Notes: generated from the letters alone by a model not told the origin. A stretch of DNA of 64,000 nucleotides from an uncultured bacterium (GCA_905216195.1 CAJMSX010000004.1:1-64000), one strand, 5' to 3'; positions 35,216-44,690 are shown, counted from the stretch's first letter. Translations and numbers: made by a program.

Positions 35216-36396
35216 AGTTTACCTCCTTTTTCCTTGCGGATCAATCCGGTCAGAGTTACCGAATCTTTCCGGTTCTCCGGCTTGCCTTCCGCTTCCTCTA
35301 TCACCAATACACCAGGTGACAATTTGTGATATCCCTCCGTAATAATCGTTTCTCCTAACCCTAATCCTCTTTCCACAACAACCCGGTTTCCTACCTCCGG
35401 CCCGGTTTCGATAAATCTTTTTTCTGCCGTACTATCCCGGCGCACCACATATACATACGCCCCTCCCTTTTCAATGACGACCGCTTTCGCAGGAACCACC
35501 ACCGCATTTTCACGGACGTCCAACAGCAATTTTACCTTGGTAAACTGTCCCGGCAATAATTTCCGTTCCGGATTCGCCAACTCGGCACGGACACTGAACG
35601 TACCCGTTTTCGGATCTACCTGAGGCTCGGCAAAGTCCACCAACCCCCGGAGAGGATATACGGAATTATCCGCCATAGTTACGGTAATATTCGGTTGCCA
35701 GGAACGGGAGGTATCTTTTTCCCCCAATTTCACATTCCGCTGCAGGCTCCGCAGGTAATCCTGAGCGGTCAGACTGAAATCCACCAAAACCGTATCGCTG
35801 TCCACCACGGTAGCCAGTAAGGATTTCGCCCCCGGTCCTACCAAAGTCCCTATATCTACATAACGTTCACTGATGTAGCCTGAAATCGGGGATTTCACCG
35901 TCGTATAACTCAACTCCAATTGAGACTGGGCCAGGTCGGCCCGGCTCATAGCTACACTCGCTTTTGCACTTTCATAAGCCGCAACGGCATTGTCCAAGTC
36001 TAACTGACTGGCCGCTTTCTGCTCGTATAAAGGACGTAAGCGCTCCACATCCCGGGCCGCTTTCGCCTCCTGAGCCAAGTCCTTTTTCAACTGGGCATCG
36101 GCCTTATCCGCCCGGGCTTTATACTGGGCACGGTTGATGACAAATAAAGGCTGATCCTGGTAAACCCGTTTCCCCTCCTCAAAAAGCATACTTTCCAGAT
36201 AACCTTCTACCCGCGCCCGGACTTCTACAAATCGCCTGGCCCGGATGCGTCCTACATATTCACCGTAAATTTCCACATGATCCGTCCCGGCTTTTTCCAT
36301 CTTTACGACCACCCGTTCCGGTTCCTTCTCTTTTTTACAAGCTGTCGATAAAACGGCCGTCAATGCCGCTATAATCCAAATGTACTTCCTATCCAT
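35212..36396 (-). CDS. RND efflux periplasmic adaptor subunit (AcrA/MexA family)
   Basis: The adaptor links the pump to the outer-membrane channel. The 394-residue protein has a lipobox STAC (about 17-20), a lipoyl/barrel-sandwich domain, a helical hairpin (about 95-165) and beta-barrel and membrane-proximal domains, with SPISGYISERYVDIG marking the second lipoyl half. It is the first gene of the operon. No tetR- or marR-type regulator gene lies beside it. A pair of direct repeats lies about 130-165 bases upstream, in the divergent region shared with the thioredoxin-like gene. Confidence 0.93.
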   Translation of the reverse strand: MDRKYIWIIAALTAVLSTACKKEKEPERVVVKMEKAGTDHVEIYGEYVGRIRARRFVEVRARVEGYLESMLFEEGKRVYQDQPLFVINRAQYKARADKADAQLKKDLAQEAKAARDVERLRPLYEQKAASQLDLDNAVAAYESAKASVAMSRADLAQSQLELSYTTVKSPISGYISERYVDIGTLVGPGAKSLLATVVDSDTVLVDFSLTAQDYLRSLQRNVKLGEKDTSRSWQPNITVTMADNSVYPLRGLVDFAEPQVDPKTGTFSVRAELANPERKLLPGQFTKVKLLLDVRENAVVVPAKAVVIEKGGAYVYVVRRDSTAEKRFIETGPEVGNRVVVERGLGLGETIITEGYHKLSPGVLVIEEAEGKPENRKDSVTLTGLIRKEKGGKL

Positions 36397-36522
36397 AACT
36401 GATTGCTATTATTTAATGTTGAAAAATCCACTGAAAAATATGTGCCACAAAAAAGTCATATAAATAATAGGTTAATAATCAAACAATTATAATAAAACAC
36501 CCGGATATTTCGGATAAAATAA

Positions 36523-36560
36523 TGTAGAAAAATTCCCCGTCATTGTAGAAAAATTCCCGT
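36523..36560. repeat. Tandem direct repeat in the divergent RND/TlpA regulatory region
   Basis: TGTAGAAAAATTCCCCGT (36523-36540) is repeated as TGTAGAAAAATTCCCGT (36544-36560), with a 21-base period, or two helical turns. The position, between divergently transcribed units, makes it a candidate binding site for a regulator. The rest of the 36397-36725 gap is AT-rich, with no gene seen. Confidence 0.6.
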
Positions 36561-36725
36561 AAAAAATGCCCCGGCCCCTTCTTCCATCCCGGCCCATATA
36601 AGGCTTCCTTCTGAAGAAAAACTGCATACAATCTACCGTTTCCAGAGCAAAACATCCGCAAAATGGGTAATTTGCAACAAAATAAGAAAATTGTCTAATA
36701 AACACTTAAATAATGCGTTTTTCAT

Positions 36726-36733
36726 TATATTTG
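36726..36733 (+). promoter_or_regulatory. -7 element TATATTTG of the TlpA-like/propeller operon
   Basis: Exact TAnnTTTG match 26-34 bases before the ATG at 36760. It lies inside the upstream extension of the frame (ATG at 36691), supporting the later start. Confidence 0.5.
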
Positions 36734-36759
36734 TCGATGACTACTTAAAAAACCGAATT

Positions 36760-37911
36760 ATGAAAATCAAGGCTTATTTCACTTTTTGGGTCATACTGAC
36801 CGTATCAACGGCTTGCTCCCGCAAACAAAACGTTTTTCACGGAGAAGTGCAAGGCTTGAAAGCCGGGGACCGAATCGTACTCGCCGTACAAAACCTCAAT
36901 GGACCGGGGCGTATTCCCAAAGACAGTATCGTAGTTTCCAAAGACAACGAATTTACGTTAAAAACGTCGGTAACCGATGAATATGGATTTCTAACGCTTC
37001 TGAAACCCGGAGAATCCTTTAATCCGGAAAGTGAAGGACAGCCCCGGATTTTCTTAGAAGGCTTTTCGGAAATCCGGGTGAAAGGGGATACCGAAAACTG
37101 GTATTACCTGCGTCCCTCCGGAGGTTTGTACGAACATCCGGACATGCAAGCCATTAATCAAATCACCTGGAAGGCGCTGGATATCCAGCAAAATGCATTT
37201 CAATTGCTGGATCAGGCGGAAAAAAACGGGGATTCCCTTCAACAAGCGGAGGGCATGAAATTAATCGATGAGTCGAACGATATGCTTATGAGTGTGGATT
37301 CTCTGGAAAAGGTATTCCGGTTAAAAAACCCGGATAATGCCTATTCCGCCGCCCTGCTCCGTTACGAATACCTGGATATGGCTGATTTTTCCGAATACGA
37401 GAAGGCCTTTGAACAACTCTCTCCCCGGGTGCAAGCCTCTCCGGCCGGCCGGGAAATAGCTCTGTATATCCAACAGAAAAAAACAAGCGAACCGGGAGCC
37501 GTGGCTCCGGATTTTGCGATAAAAGATACCACCGGAAAAATTATCCGCTTGTCGGATTACCGGGGTAAATACGTCCTCCTGAATTTTTGGGGAAGCTGGT
37601 GCGCTCCCTGCCGGGAATCCCTTCCCAAATTAAAAGAATTGTATACCAAGGTACAAGGAAAAGATCTGGTAATGATCGGTATTGCCTGTCGCGAACAAAG
37701 TGAAACCTGGAAAAAATCGATCCGGGAAGAAGGTCTCGAATGGTTGCAATTGAACGATGCTCATTCCCCGGAGGGACAGTCGGTACAAAAAATGTACGCC
37801 ATCGACGGAGTGCCCACCTGTGTACTCATCGATCCGGAAGGAAAAATTCTTTACAAAGAACATCCTTATATTCTCATACTGAGAGTAGAATACTTATTGC
37901 TGAAAAAATAA
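36760..37911 (+). CDS. Thioredoxin-like lipoprotein (DUF4369 plus TlpA/AhpC-TSA domain)
   Basis: A periplasm-facing thiol-disulfide protein of 383 residues. The signal peptide ends in the lipobox STAC (about 16-19). An N-terminal beta domain of DUF4369 type (about 25-120) is followed by a helical linker and a C-terminal thioredoxin fold (about 245-383) with the redox motif WCAPC (Cys281 and Cys284), as in TlpA/ResA reductases. An in-frame ATG at 36691 is rejected because the -7 box lies downstream of it and the signal peptide starts at 36760. The propeller lipoprotein gene follows after 10 bases. The partner of the pair is unknown. Confidence 0.88.
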   Translation: MKIKAYFTFWVILTVSTACSRKQNVFHGEVQGLKAGDRIVLAVQNLNGPGRIPKDSIVVSKDNEFTLKTSVTDEYGFLTLLKPGESFNPESEGQPRIFLEGFSEIRVKGDTENWYYLRPSGGLYEHPDMQAINQITWKALDIQQNAFQLLDQAEKNGDSLQQAEGMKLIDESNDMLMSVDSLEKVFRLKNPDNAYSAALLRYEYLDMADFSEYEKAFEQLSPRVQASPAGREIALYIQQKKTSEPGAVAPDFAIKDTTGKIIRLSDYRGKYVLLNFWGSWCAPCRESLPKLKELYTKVQGKDLVMIGIACREQSETWKKSIREEGLEWLQLNDAHSPEGQSVQKMYAIDGVPTCVLIDPEGKILYKEHPYILILRVEYLLLKK

Positions 37912-37921
37912 AACCAATCGT

Positions 37922-39061
37922 ATGAATTTTTTTATAAGAACCGGTCTACTTCTGGCCTTTACAGGTTTCTACGGTTGCGGCCAGCCGGCACAACATACAG
38001 GGATACCATCCGAAACCGTAAAATACGCGGGACCGAATGCCGGCAGTTTGTCGGAATTTATTCAATCGGTCGAAGTTCTTCCCCTCCGGCATGAAAATAA
38101 ACATTTCATCGGAGCAGTCGACCAGATTTTCCATCAAGACAGTTCGTACTATATAACGGACTCCAAAACGGGAACGATTTTCCGCTTCAATGAAGAGGGT
38201 AAATTTCTGAATAATATAGGTACCAAAGGGAAAGGCCCTCAGGAATACCACAGTGCGCTGTCCTATTCCGTCGATGAAAAGGAAGATCAGGTTTACATAC
38301 AGGGAGGTCCTGTTTTCACGCTGAAACTCTTCCGATACCTGAAAAACGGGAAATGGCTGGAAAAAAAAGAAGTACCCCTTAACGTTTCCCATTTTACCCA
38401 CAAAGACCACACTTTTTGGGTTCACCTCAATCCGCTCAACAAAGTATACCGTTCCAGAATTCTGCGACTAGACCGGAATTTGCAGGTAAGGGATTCTTTC
38501 CTGCCTCTGCAGACGGAACCCATCCCTTTTATGACCCCTCGCCATATGTTTTATTCGTATCAAAACCGGCTGTATTTTTGGTTGCCGATGGAAAACCGGT
38601 TGTATGCCATTCAGCAGGATTCCGTATACCTGTGTTATACTTTCGATTTCGGGAACCAAAACATACCGGAGCTCGATCCTTCTCTGGAACCGATGAAAAT
38701 ATTACAGATTGTCAGCTCCAAAGAGTATTGTGATTTACAATCTTTTATGGAAAACGACCGCTATCAGTTGGCTTTGTTTTCCCGGGAAAACCCCGTAGTC
38801 CCCCGCACCCCTTTCGTCTACGGCATCCGAGACAAGAAAACGGGGAAATGGCAATGGGTAGATGCAGAGGACAATTCGAACTGGTACAAAAACAAAATAT
38901 ACGGATTTGATAAAAACGGCAGATTGATCTGTTTTCTGTTGGGGTACGAAATGGAAGCATTCATTAAAAATAATAAATCGCTGGTGAGCAATCCGGAGGT
39001 TTTGTCTTCCTTCAACCCGGAACAGGATATGTTCCTCGTTTTATGTACCTTAAAACGGTAG
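37922..39061 (+). CDS. 6-bladed beta-propeller lipoprotein
   Basis: The 379-residue protein has a signal peptide with lipobox FYGC (about 16-19) and a propeller of the Bacteroidetes 6-bladed type. FRFNEEGKFLNNIGTKGKGPQEY (about 90-112) is the characteristic blade with its GKGP.EY turn. The function of such lipoproteins is unknown; they often accompany transporters or thioredoxin-like proteins. It forms an operon with the TlpA-like gene and resembles in architecture the 421-residue propeller lipoprotein at 57861-59126. Confidence 0.82.
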   Translation: MNFFIRTGLLLAFTGFYGCGQPAQHTGIPSETVKYAGPNAGSLSEFIQSVEVLPLRHENKHFIGAVDQIFHQDSSYYITDSKTGTIFRFNEEGKFLNNIGTKGKGPQEYHSALSYSVDEKEDQVYIQGGPVFTLKLFRYLKNGKWLEKKEVPLNVSHFTHKDHTFWVHLNPLNKVYRSRILRLDRNLQVRDSFLPLQTEPIPFMTPRHMFYSYQNRLYFWLPMENRLYAIQQDSVYLCYTFDFGNQNIPELDPSLEPMKILQIVSSKEYCDLQSFMENDRYQLALFSRENPVVPRTPFVYGIRDKKTGKWQWVDAEDNSNWYKNKIYGFDKNGRLICFLLGYEMEAFIKNNKSLVSNPEVLSSFNPEQDMFLVLCTLKR

Positions 39062-39150
39062 GTTTTCCCACACTTTTTCAAGAGCACCGCTGTTCTTTTT
39101 CCCATTCGGATAGAGGGCCCGGTTCTCCACCTGTAAGATCTCAGCCTCAG

Positions 39151-39218
39151 CTGCAACGCCGCTTTACCTGCTGGCGTTGCAGTTGCCGGGTAAATCACGG
39201 TTAGCCGGGTTTCCGGCT
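39151..39218. repeat. Two adjacent GC-rich hairpins upstream of the ABC-F gene
   Basis: CTGCAACGCC (39151-39160) pairs perfectly with GGCGTTGCAG (39173-39182), and AGCCGG (39203-39208) pairs with CCGGCT (39213-39218). They lie in the 39062-39389 gap after the propeller gene stop. No T-run follows either stem. Apart from the promoter nothing else was seen in this gap. Confidence 0.5.
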
Positions 39219-39320
39219 CAGAAGAAGAAATGCCGGCTTCTCAACGGTTGATTCCCTTCCCACAAACGAATTTTCTTTCTATTTGTTTTCTCCCGGGCCC
39301 CTCTCCTCTTTCTCCGGAAA

Positions 39321-39350
39321 TTGGAAGCTGTCTGTTTTTTCCTATCTTTG
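39321..39350 (+). promoter_or_regulatory. Promoter of the ABC-F gene
   Basis: TTG at 39321-39323, 19 bases, then TATCTTTG at 39343-39350: an excellent match to the Bacteroides promoter. Transcription would start near 39357, about 33 bases before the ATG. Confidence 0.75.
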
Positions 39351-39389
39351 CGGCCGAAATAAAAATAGCAAACCGCTCATTCCGACAGT

Positions 39390-41033
39390 ATGATTTCAGT
39401 TGACAATTTAACGGTGGATTTCGGCGACCGTATTCTTTTTAAGGATGTTTCCTTCCAGATCAATGAAAAAGACCGGATCGCCCTGATGGGGAAAAACGGG
39501 GCAGGAAAATCCACCCTACTCAAACTACTGGCGGGTGTCCGTAAACCCACCCGGGGAGCCGTATCCATGCCCAAGGATACGGTCATCGCTTATTTACCGC
39601 AACATTTGATGACCGAAGACGGGCGCACCGTTTTCGAAGAGGCTTCCCAAGCTTTTTCCCATTTATTCGAAATGGAAAAACGGATAGAGGATCTGAATCG
39701 CCAACTGACGGAACGTACCGATTACGATTCTCCGGAATATTATAAACTGATTGAAGAGGTATCGGCCCTGAGTGAAAAATTTTACAGCATCGACATGACC
39801 CATTTCGAGGCCGATGTGGAAAAAACGCTGCTCGGATTAGGGTTTAAACGGGAGGACTTTCAGCAGCCGACCCGGGATTTCAGCGGAGGATGGCGGATGC
39901 GTATCGAATTGGCCAAAATGTTGCTGAAAAAGCCCGATGTCCTCCTGCTCGACGAACCCACCAATCACCTGGACATCGATTCCATCCAATGGCTGGAAGA
40001 GTTCTTGGTCAGCAACGGAAAAGCCGTCGTCCTGATTTCCCATGACCGGACTTTCGTAGATAATATCACGACCCGCACCATCGAAGTTACTATGGGCCGC
40101 ATCTATGATTACAAGGTCAACTATTCCAAATACCTCGTCTTGCGGCAGGAAAGACGCCTCCAACAACAAAAAGCTTACGACGACCAACAAAAAATGATTG
40201 CCGAAACCAAAGAATTTATCGAGCGGTTCAAAGGCACTTATTCCAAAACCTTGCAAGTACAATCGCGAGTGAAAATGCTGGAAAAACTGGAATTGGTAGA
40301 AGTAGATGAAGAAGACACCTCCGCTCTGCGGTTGAAATTTCCGCCTTCTCCCCGATCCGGCAACTATCCCGTCATCGTACAGGAATTATCCAAACGCTAC
40401 GGAGAGCACGAAGTATTTAACGATGCCGCTTTTACTATAGAACGGGGCGAGAAAGTGGCATTCGTCGGAAAAAACGGAGAAGGGAAATCCACCCTGGTTA
40501 AATGTCTCATGGGAGAAATCAAAGATTATACAGGCAAATTAACCCTGGGGCACAATGTACAAATCGGTTATTTTGCACAGAATCAAGCCTCCTTGCTGGA
40601 CGAAGAACTTACCGTATTCCAAACGGTAGACGACGTTACACCTCTGGAATTGAAAAGCAATACAAAAAATCTGCTGGGAGCTTTTATGTTCAGCGGGGAC
40701 GATATCGACAAGAAAGTGAAAGTGCTTTCCGGAGGAGAACGTACCCGCCTCGCCATGATCCGTTTGTTGCTGCAACCCGTCAATCTGCTGATTCTGGACG
40801 AACCGACCAACCACCTCGATCTCAAAACAAAAGATATACTGAAAAATGCACTCCTCGATTTCGACGGTACCCTTATCGTCGTCTCCCACGATCGGGATTT
40901 TCTCAACGGACTGGTGAAAAAAGTATATGAATTCGGCAACCGGAAAGTAACCGAACACCTGGAAGATATCAACGGATTCCTCCGGAAGAAAAAAATGGAA
41001 AACCTCCGGGAAATCGAAAGGAACAAAAAATAA
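39390..41033 (+). CDS. ABC-F family ATPase (ribosome-associated type)
   Basis: ABC-F proteins have two fused ATPase domains, no membrane domain, and act on the ribosome in translation or antibiotic protection. The 547-residue protein has two Walker A motifs (GKNGAGKST at about 31-39, GKNGEGKST in the second half), signature motifs FSGGW and LSGGE, and Walker B LLLDEPTNHLD twice. The linker between the domains contains the charged helical hairpin of the interdomain arm (about 235-310). It resembles housekeeping Uup/YheS-like members rather than specialised resistance proteins, but that distinction needs a phylogeny. Confidence 0.93.
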   Translation: MISVDNLTVDFGDRILFKDVSFQINEKDRIALMGKNGAGKSTLLKLLAGVRKPTRGAVSMPKDTVIAYLPQHLMTEDGRTVFEEASQAFSHLFEMEKRIEDLNRQLTERTDYDSPEYYKLIEEVSALSEKFYSIDMTHFEADVEKTLLGLGFKREDFQQPTRDFSGGWRMRIELAKMLLKKPDVLLLDEPTNHLDIDSIQWLEEFLVSNGKAVVLISHDRTFVDNITTRTIEVTMGRIYDYKVNYSKYLVLRQERRLQQQKAYDDQQKMIAETKEFIERFKGTYSKTLQVQSRVKMLEKLELVEVDEEDTSALRLKFPPSPRSGNYPVIVQELSKRYGEHEVFNDAAFTIERGEKVAFVGKNGEGKSTLVKCLMGEIKDYTGKLTLGHNVQIGYFAQNQASLLDEELTVFQTVDDVTPLELKSNTKNLLGAFMFSGDDIDKKVKVLSGGERTRLAMIRLLLQPVNLLILDEPTNHLDLKTKDILKNALLDFDGTLIVVSHDRDFLNGLVKKVYEFGNRKVTEHLEDINGFLRKKKMENLREIERNKK

Positions 41034-41095
41034 ATAAACTTTTCCTTTTCGGGTTTCGTATAGTTGTTCGGAATAAACTTAATTCGGAAAAGACC

Positions 41096-42496
41096 ATGAC
41101 GATTCCCGGCTTACGAAAATCCCTGCTTAACCTGACAGGGATTTGCTTGTTTCTTTTTCCCTTTTCTGACCTGCCCGCTCAGAACGATACCCTCCGGCAG
41201 GTATGGAACCTGGAACAGACTCTCCCGACAAACGATAGTTGGTGGCACAAATTCGGCGACTCCATTCTCGACAGCCTGATCCGGAAAGCCGTCGCCCATA
41301 ATTACGATCTGCTCAATGCCATCAAAAACATCGAATTGTCTAAGTCCCGTTTACGCATACAGCAAAGCGCCTGGTATCCGGAACTCAGCTTCTCCGCTTC
41401 CTACACCCCTGAAAAAAACAGCCTGGGCATCGAACACATCAACGAACGCAATTACATCGGACAAGCGGCTCTGAATATGAGCTGGGAAATCGACGTTTTC
41501 GGAAGCATCCGTAAAAACGTAAAATCCCAACGGGAATATTACTATGCTTCCCGGGAAAATTATCGGGCCGTGATGGTATCTCTTATCGCCCAGTTATCGT
41601 CGGTATACATTCATTTACGCACTTACCAGACACAACTGGAAGTGGCACGTCAAAATCTGGAATCTCAAAAACAAATCCTCGATCTGACGGACACCCGTTT
41701 CCATACCGGTCTGGCTTCCCGTCTGGACGTATCCCAGGCCAAAAGCCTTTATTTACAAACCCAGGCCGCCATTCCCGGCATAGAAGCCGCTATATACAGT
41801 CAGATCAACAGCCTTTGCGTACTCAGCGGAGAATATTCCGACAGCCTTCGACGAAAACTGGCCCATAAACGTCCTTTACCGCCCGGACAACATATCCCGG
41901 TCACCGGTATTCCGGCCGATCTCATCCGCCGACGCCCCGACCTGAAAGCAGCGGAAAAAAATATGGAAGCCCTGACAGCAGCTGTCGGCGCTTCCCGAGC
42001 CGACTGGTTTCCGAAATTTTATCTTACCGGAGCCTTCGGTTTCGGTTCCGACAAATTCGAACACTTCTTCCGGAAAGAAAACATGGACTGGCAAATCAGT
42101 CCGGCAATCAAATGGACCTTTTTCAGCGGCCGCCGCCTGGTGGAAACGGTTCGTTCGGCCCAGATTCAGCTGGACGAAGGCATTAACGATTACAACAACA
42201 CCCTCTTAACCGCCTTACAGGAAGTGGACGACGCTCTGATTTCCTACAACAAATCCCTCCGTCAACTTCAAGCCGACCGGGCAGCCTTCGAGCAGGCAAA
42301 AGAAACGTTGTCCCTGGCGATAGACCTCTACCGGCAAGGACTTTCGGATTACCAAAACGTACTCAATTCACAACGCGACGTTTTCAATTATCAGAATGCC
42401 CTGGTTACCGCCGAAAGCAATGCCCTGCTTTACCTGATTCAATTATACAAAGCCCTCGGAGGCGGATGGGAAACCGAAACGGCTCAGGATCGATGA
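41096..42496 (+). CDS. RND efflux outer-membrane channel (TolC/NodT family)
   Basis: A second outer-membrane channel protein of 466 residues. The signal peptide ends near LPAQ (about 28) without a lipobox Cys, unlike the channel at 30609-32003. The body shows the paired helical/beta repeats and ends with NALLYLIQLYKALGGGWE, as in NodT-type channels. It follows the ABC-F gene by 62 bases but likely works with the adaptor and pump encoded at 44875-49238. It is separated from them by the opposed sigma-factor operon at 42602-44662. Confidence 0.9.
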   Translation: MTIPGLRKSLLNLTGICLFLFPFSDLPAQNDTLRQVWNLEQTLPTNDSWWHKFGDSILDSLIRKAVAHNYDLLNAIKNIELSKSRLRIQQSAWYPELSFSASYTPEKNSLGIEHINERNYIGQAALNMSWEIDVFGSIRKNVKSQREYYYASRENYRAVMVSLIAQLSSVYIHLRTYQTQLEVARQNLESQKQILDLTDTRFHTGLASRLDVSQAKSLYLQTQAAIPGIEAAIYSQINSLCVLSGEYSDSLRRKLAHKRPLPPGQHIPVTGIPADLIRRRPDLKAAEKNMEALTAAVGASRADWFPKFYLTGAFGFGSDKFEHFFRKENMDWQISPAIKWTFFSGRRLVETVRSAQIQLDEGINDYNNTLLTALQEVDDALISYNKSLRQLQADRAAFEQAKETLSLAIDLYRQGLSDYQNVLNSQRDVFNYQNALVTAESNALLYLIQLYKALGGGWETETAQDR

Positions 42497-42601
42497 GCCC
42501 CGCTTCCCAGGATACAGAATCTGAGGTTTGAGGGTACAAACTGGGGATTCACTTCAAACTCTTTCCTCATCCGGTACCTTCACTCCCTCCCGCGGGATAC
42601 T

Positions 42602-43684
42602 CTATATACTATGACGAAATAGATAAACCACACCGCCTAAAAAGAGCAAGGTTACCAGTACGGCCCAAAGATTCAACCGGCGGGATTCGGCTTGCAGAAT
42701 ATAATCGGCCGGCAGAAAACGATAGGCATTCAGTTGCCAGATTAACTTGCCGTTTTCGGAATGCGGCGCATTGGTCGAAATCACCTTGCCCGGCATAACC
42801 AATTCGTATTGAATATGGGAGTCGAACAATTCGAGTACGGCCGACTTAACATCGGAAAGGGAATCGAGTACCCGTTGATTTTTCCGGTATGCTTCCGAAA
42901 AATAAGCGGTCCGGAAATATTGATCCAGCAGAGAAGCCAGGTGATCCGACCAGAAACTATAGTTCTCTTTATAGATGGTAAAAATAGAATCCCGGGCCTG
43001 GGACAAACGGCCGCTCCAGGGATTGTCAGATCCGGACGCCAGGAAATCCTGAATCACCGAATATTGTAAGATAAACAAAGATTTCTTCCCCCAGGTTTCG
43101 GCCTTTTCCTGTAGCTGTTCCAGGTAATCATATATCTCGTTACCGTTCATTCCCCTATAAGCTGCCGGATCGCCCTGAAACCATTGTATCTGCTCTTCAG
43201 GAGTAAGGTATTCCTCCAGGGGTACAGGCAGTTCCTGAGGCGGATAACGGGTATATTTTTCTGAGAAAGTATAGTAAGTATAAAACCATCTGAAAGATTT
43301 CTTCCAGGTAATCTCCGGTTTTATGTTTTTCCAGGAACCGTGGTCAAACCGGAAATTACGGCTCATGTCTTCGACCGAAGCATAAGGATGGGTGGCGATG
43401 ACTGCGGAAGCCCTTACAGGACTTTTTAAATGCTGTAAAGGCCAAGGCTGCCAGGCGCCGTTTACCGAATCATACACCGATACCCGCCAGGCGGTATCCA
43501 GGCGTACCGGAAACGGATTGAAGGAAGTGTCTCCCGCTAAAAATGCGGTGTCGTTTGTCCTTAGCTGAAATTGTCGGATACAGGAACCGTCGGGGTTGAT
43601 CTGGGTGAGCATTTCGTAATGCTTATCGCAAGCACAGAACAAAAGGACTAAAAACAAATGGACAATAAAGATACTATTTTTCAT
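42602..43684 (-). CDS. Lipoprotein with C-terminal membrane anchor, last gene of the ECF sigma operon
   Basis: No known family recognised. The 360-residue protein starts with a signal peptide ending in a Cys-rich lipobox (LLFCAC, about 14-19), has a polar central region of about 300 residues with Trp/Tyr-rich segments, and ends with a hydrophobic segment (about 335-354) plus the basic tail RHSI. An upstream in-frame ATG at 43777 would give an implausible N-terminus. It overlaps the anti-sigma-like gene by 11 bases, so it belongs to the sigma operon and may take part in sensing. Confidence 0.75.
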   Translation of the reverse strand: MKNSIFIVHLFLVLLFCACDKHYEMLTQINPDGSCIRQFQLRTNDTAFLAGDTSFNPFPVRLDTAWRVSVYDSVNGAWQPWPLQHLKSPVRASAVIATHPYASVEDMSRNFRFDHGSWKNIKPEITWKKSFRWFYTYYTFSEKYTRYPPQELPVPLEEYLTPEEQIQWFQGDPAAYRGMNGNEIYDYLEQLQEKAETWGKKSLFILQYSVIQDFLASGSDNPWSGRLSQARDSIFTIYKENYSFWSDHLASLLDQYFRTAYFSEAYRKNQRVLDSLSDVKSAVLELFDSHIQYELVMPGKVISTNAPHSENGKLIWQLNAYRFLPADYILQAESRRLNLWAVLVTLLFLGGVVYLFRHSI

Positions 43685-44099
43685 GGTTTTGTTTTTTAAC
43701 ATTTGACATCCGGAAATGGAAACAGAATTCCTCCCGTTGTTGTTTTTTGACTTGCTGAATCTGCCGGGAAGCGGCATATCGTTTTATCTTTTCCGGTATC
43801 GGGATAGCAGGACCGAGAGAACCACCCGGTCGCCCGGTTATTTCGATACAGGAAGCTTCAGGAGGAAGCGACAAAGGTTTCATACATTCATAAACGAATA
43901 AACCGGTTACCAGGATTGCCGCCACTCCGCACGCGATGCGGACCCCGCTCAGGCGGTTACCGATTGCCGCAGGCTTCGGTAAAGGAGGAGTGATATGCTC
44001 CATAATCCGTCGGGAAAGTTTTTCCGGGTGTTCCAAAACAGGTTGCATTTCCCTGATTTTTCCGATCGTCCGATGGTAGAGATTATCTGTATTTTCCAT
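43674..44099 (-). CDS. Putative anti-sigma factor, single-pass membrane protein
   Basis: A 141-residue protein with a cytoplasmic N-terminal part of about 50 residues, one membrane span (about 54-71) and a short periplasmic tail. It lies 8 bases after an ECF sigma gene in the same operon. Size, topology and position match small Bacteroidetes anti-sigma proteins; no zinc-binding ZAS motif was seen, so the assignment rests on context. Confidence 0.65.
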   Translation of the reverse strand: MENTDNLYHRTIGKIREMQPVLEHPEKLSRRIMEHITPPLPKPAAIGNRLSGVRIACGVAAILVTGLFVYECMKPLSLPPEASCIEITGRPGGSLGPAIPIPEKIKRYAASRQIQQVKKQQREEFCFHFRMSNVKKQNHEK

Positions 44100-44107
44100 T
44101 GCTTTTT

Positions 44108-44662
44108 TTATGAGAGTTTACCGATTCGTTGACGGATATATTTCCGCGCCAGATATAAATTGCTTTTAATTTTTGCACTACTCAGTCCGGTAATCCATTG
44201 AATTTCTTCCGGATCTATGCCTTCCAGATCCCAAAGTGTAAATACCAGCTTTTGTTTGGGTGTCAATTCCTCAGTCAGCCGGGTAATGCAGGCGATCAGT
44301 TCCTGATTCGCCAATTCCTGACCGGGATTTTTCCCGTCCGGAATTTCCATTATTTTCTCCGGTTGCAAAGAAGAGACCAAACCGGCAAGCCGCTTCTGTT
44401 GCCGCATCCGATCATAACACAAATTCACCGTTATCTTATACAGCCAGGTCGTAAATTTCACCTGCGGTTTAAATTGGGACAGGCGTGTCCAGGCCCGGAT
44501 AAACACCTCCTGTGTGATATCCTGAGCTTCTTCGGTATGACACAGCAGCCGGAAAGCAAGCCGGAACACAAAATATTGGTATTCGGTAACCAACTGACCG
44601 AAAGCAGCCGGATCGTGCTCCGCACTTTGCCTGATTAATTGTTTTTCCCGCTCCGGATTCAT
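44108..44662 (-). CDS. ECF-type RNA polymerase sigma factor
   Basis: The 184-residue protein has sigma region 2 (about 25-95; EEAQDITQEVFIRAW) and region 4 (about 120-180; LTPKQKLVFTLWDLEGIDPEEI then SAKIKSNLYLARKYI helix-turn-helix). No anti-sigma of the FecR type or SusC/D genes are near. It heads a three-gene operon with the anti-sigma-like protein and the lipoprotein. It is divergent from an RND adaptor gene, so it may regulate that pump; this is inference from position. Confidence 0.93.
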   Translation of the reverse strand: MNPEREKQLIRQSAEHDPAAFGQLVTEYQYFVFRLAFRLLCHTEEAQDITQEVFIRAWTRLSQFKPQVKFTTWLYKITVNLCYDRMRQQKRLAGLVSSLQPEKIMEIPDGKNPGQELANQELIACITRLTEELTPKQKLVFTLWDLEGIDPEEIQWITGLSSAKIKSNLYLARKYIRQRIGKLS

Positions 44663-44682
44663 ATTTTATTATCAAAGATTCA

Positions 44683-44690
44683 CAAATGTA
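44683..44690 (-). promoter_or_regulatory. -7 element TACATTTG of the ECF sigma operon
   Basis: Exact TAnnTTTG match on the minus strand, 21-28 bases before the ATG at 44662. The operon therefore appears to have a vegetative-type promoter; whether the sigma factor also activates itself cannot be told. Confidence 0.5.
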
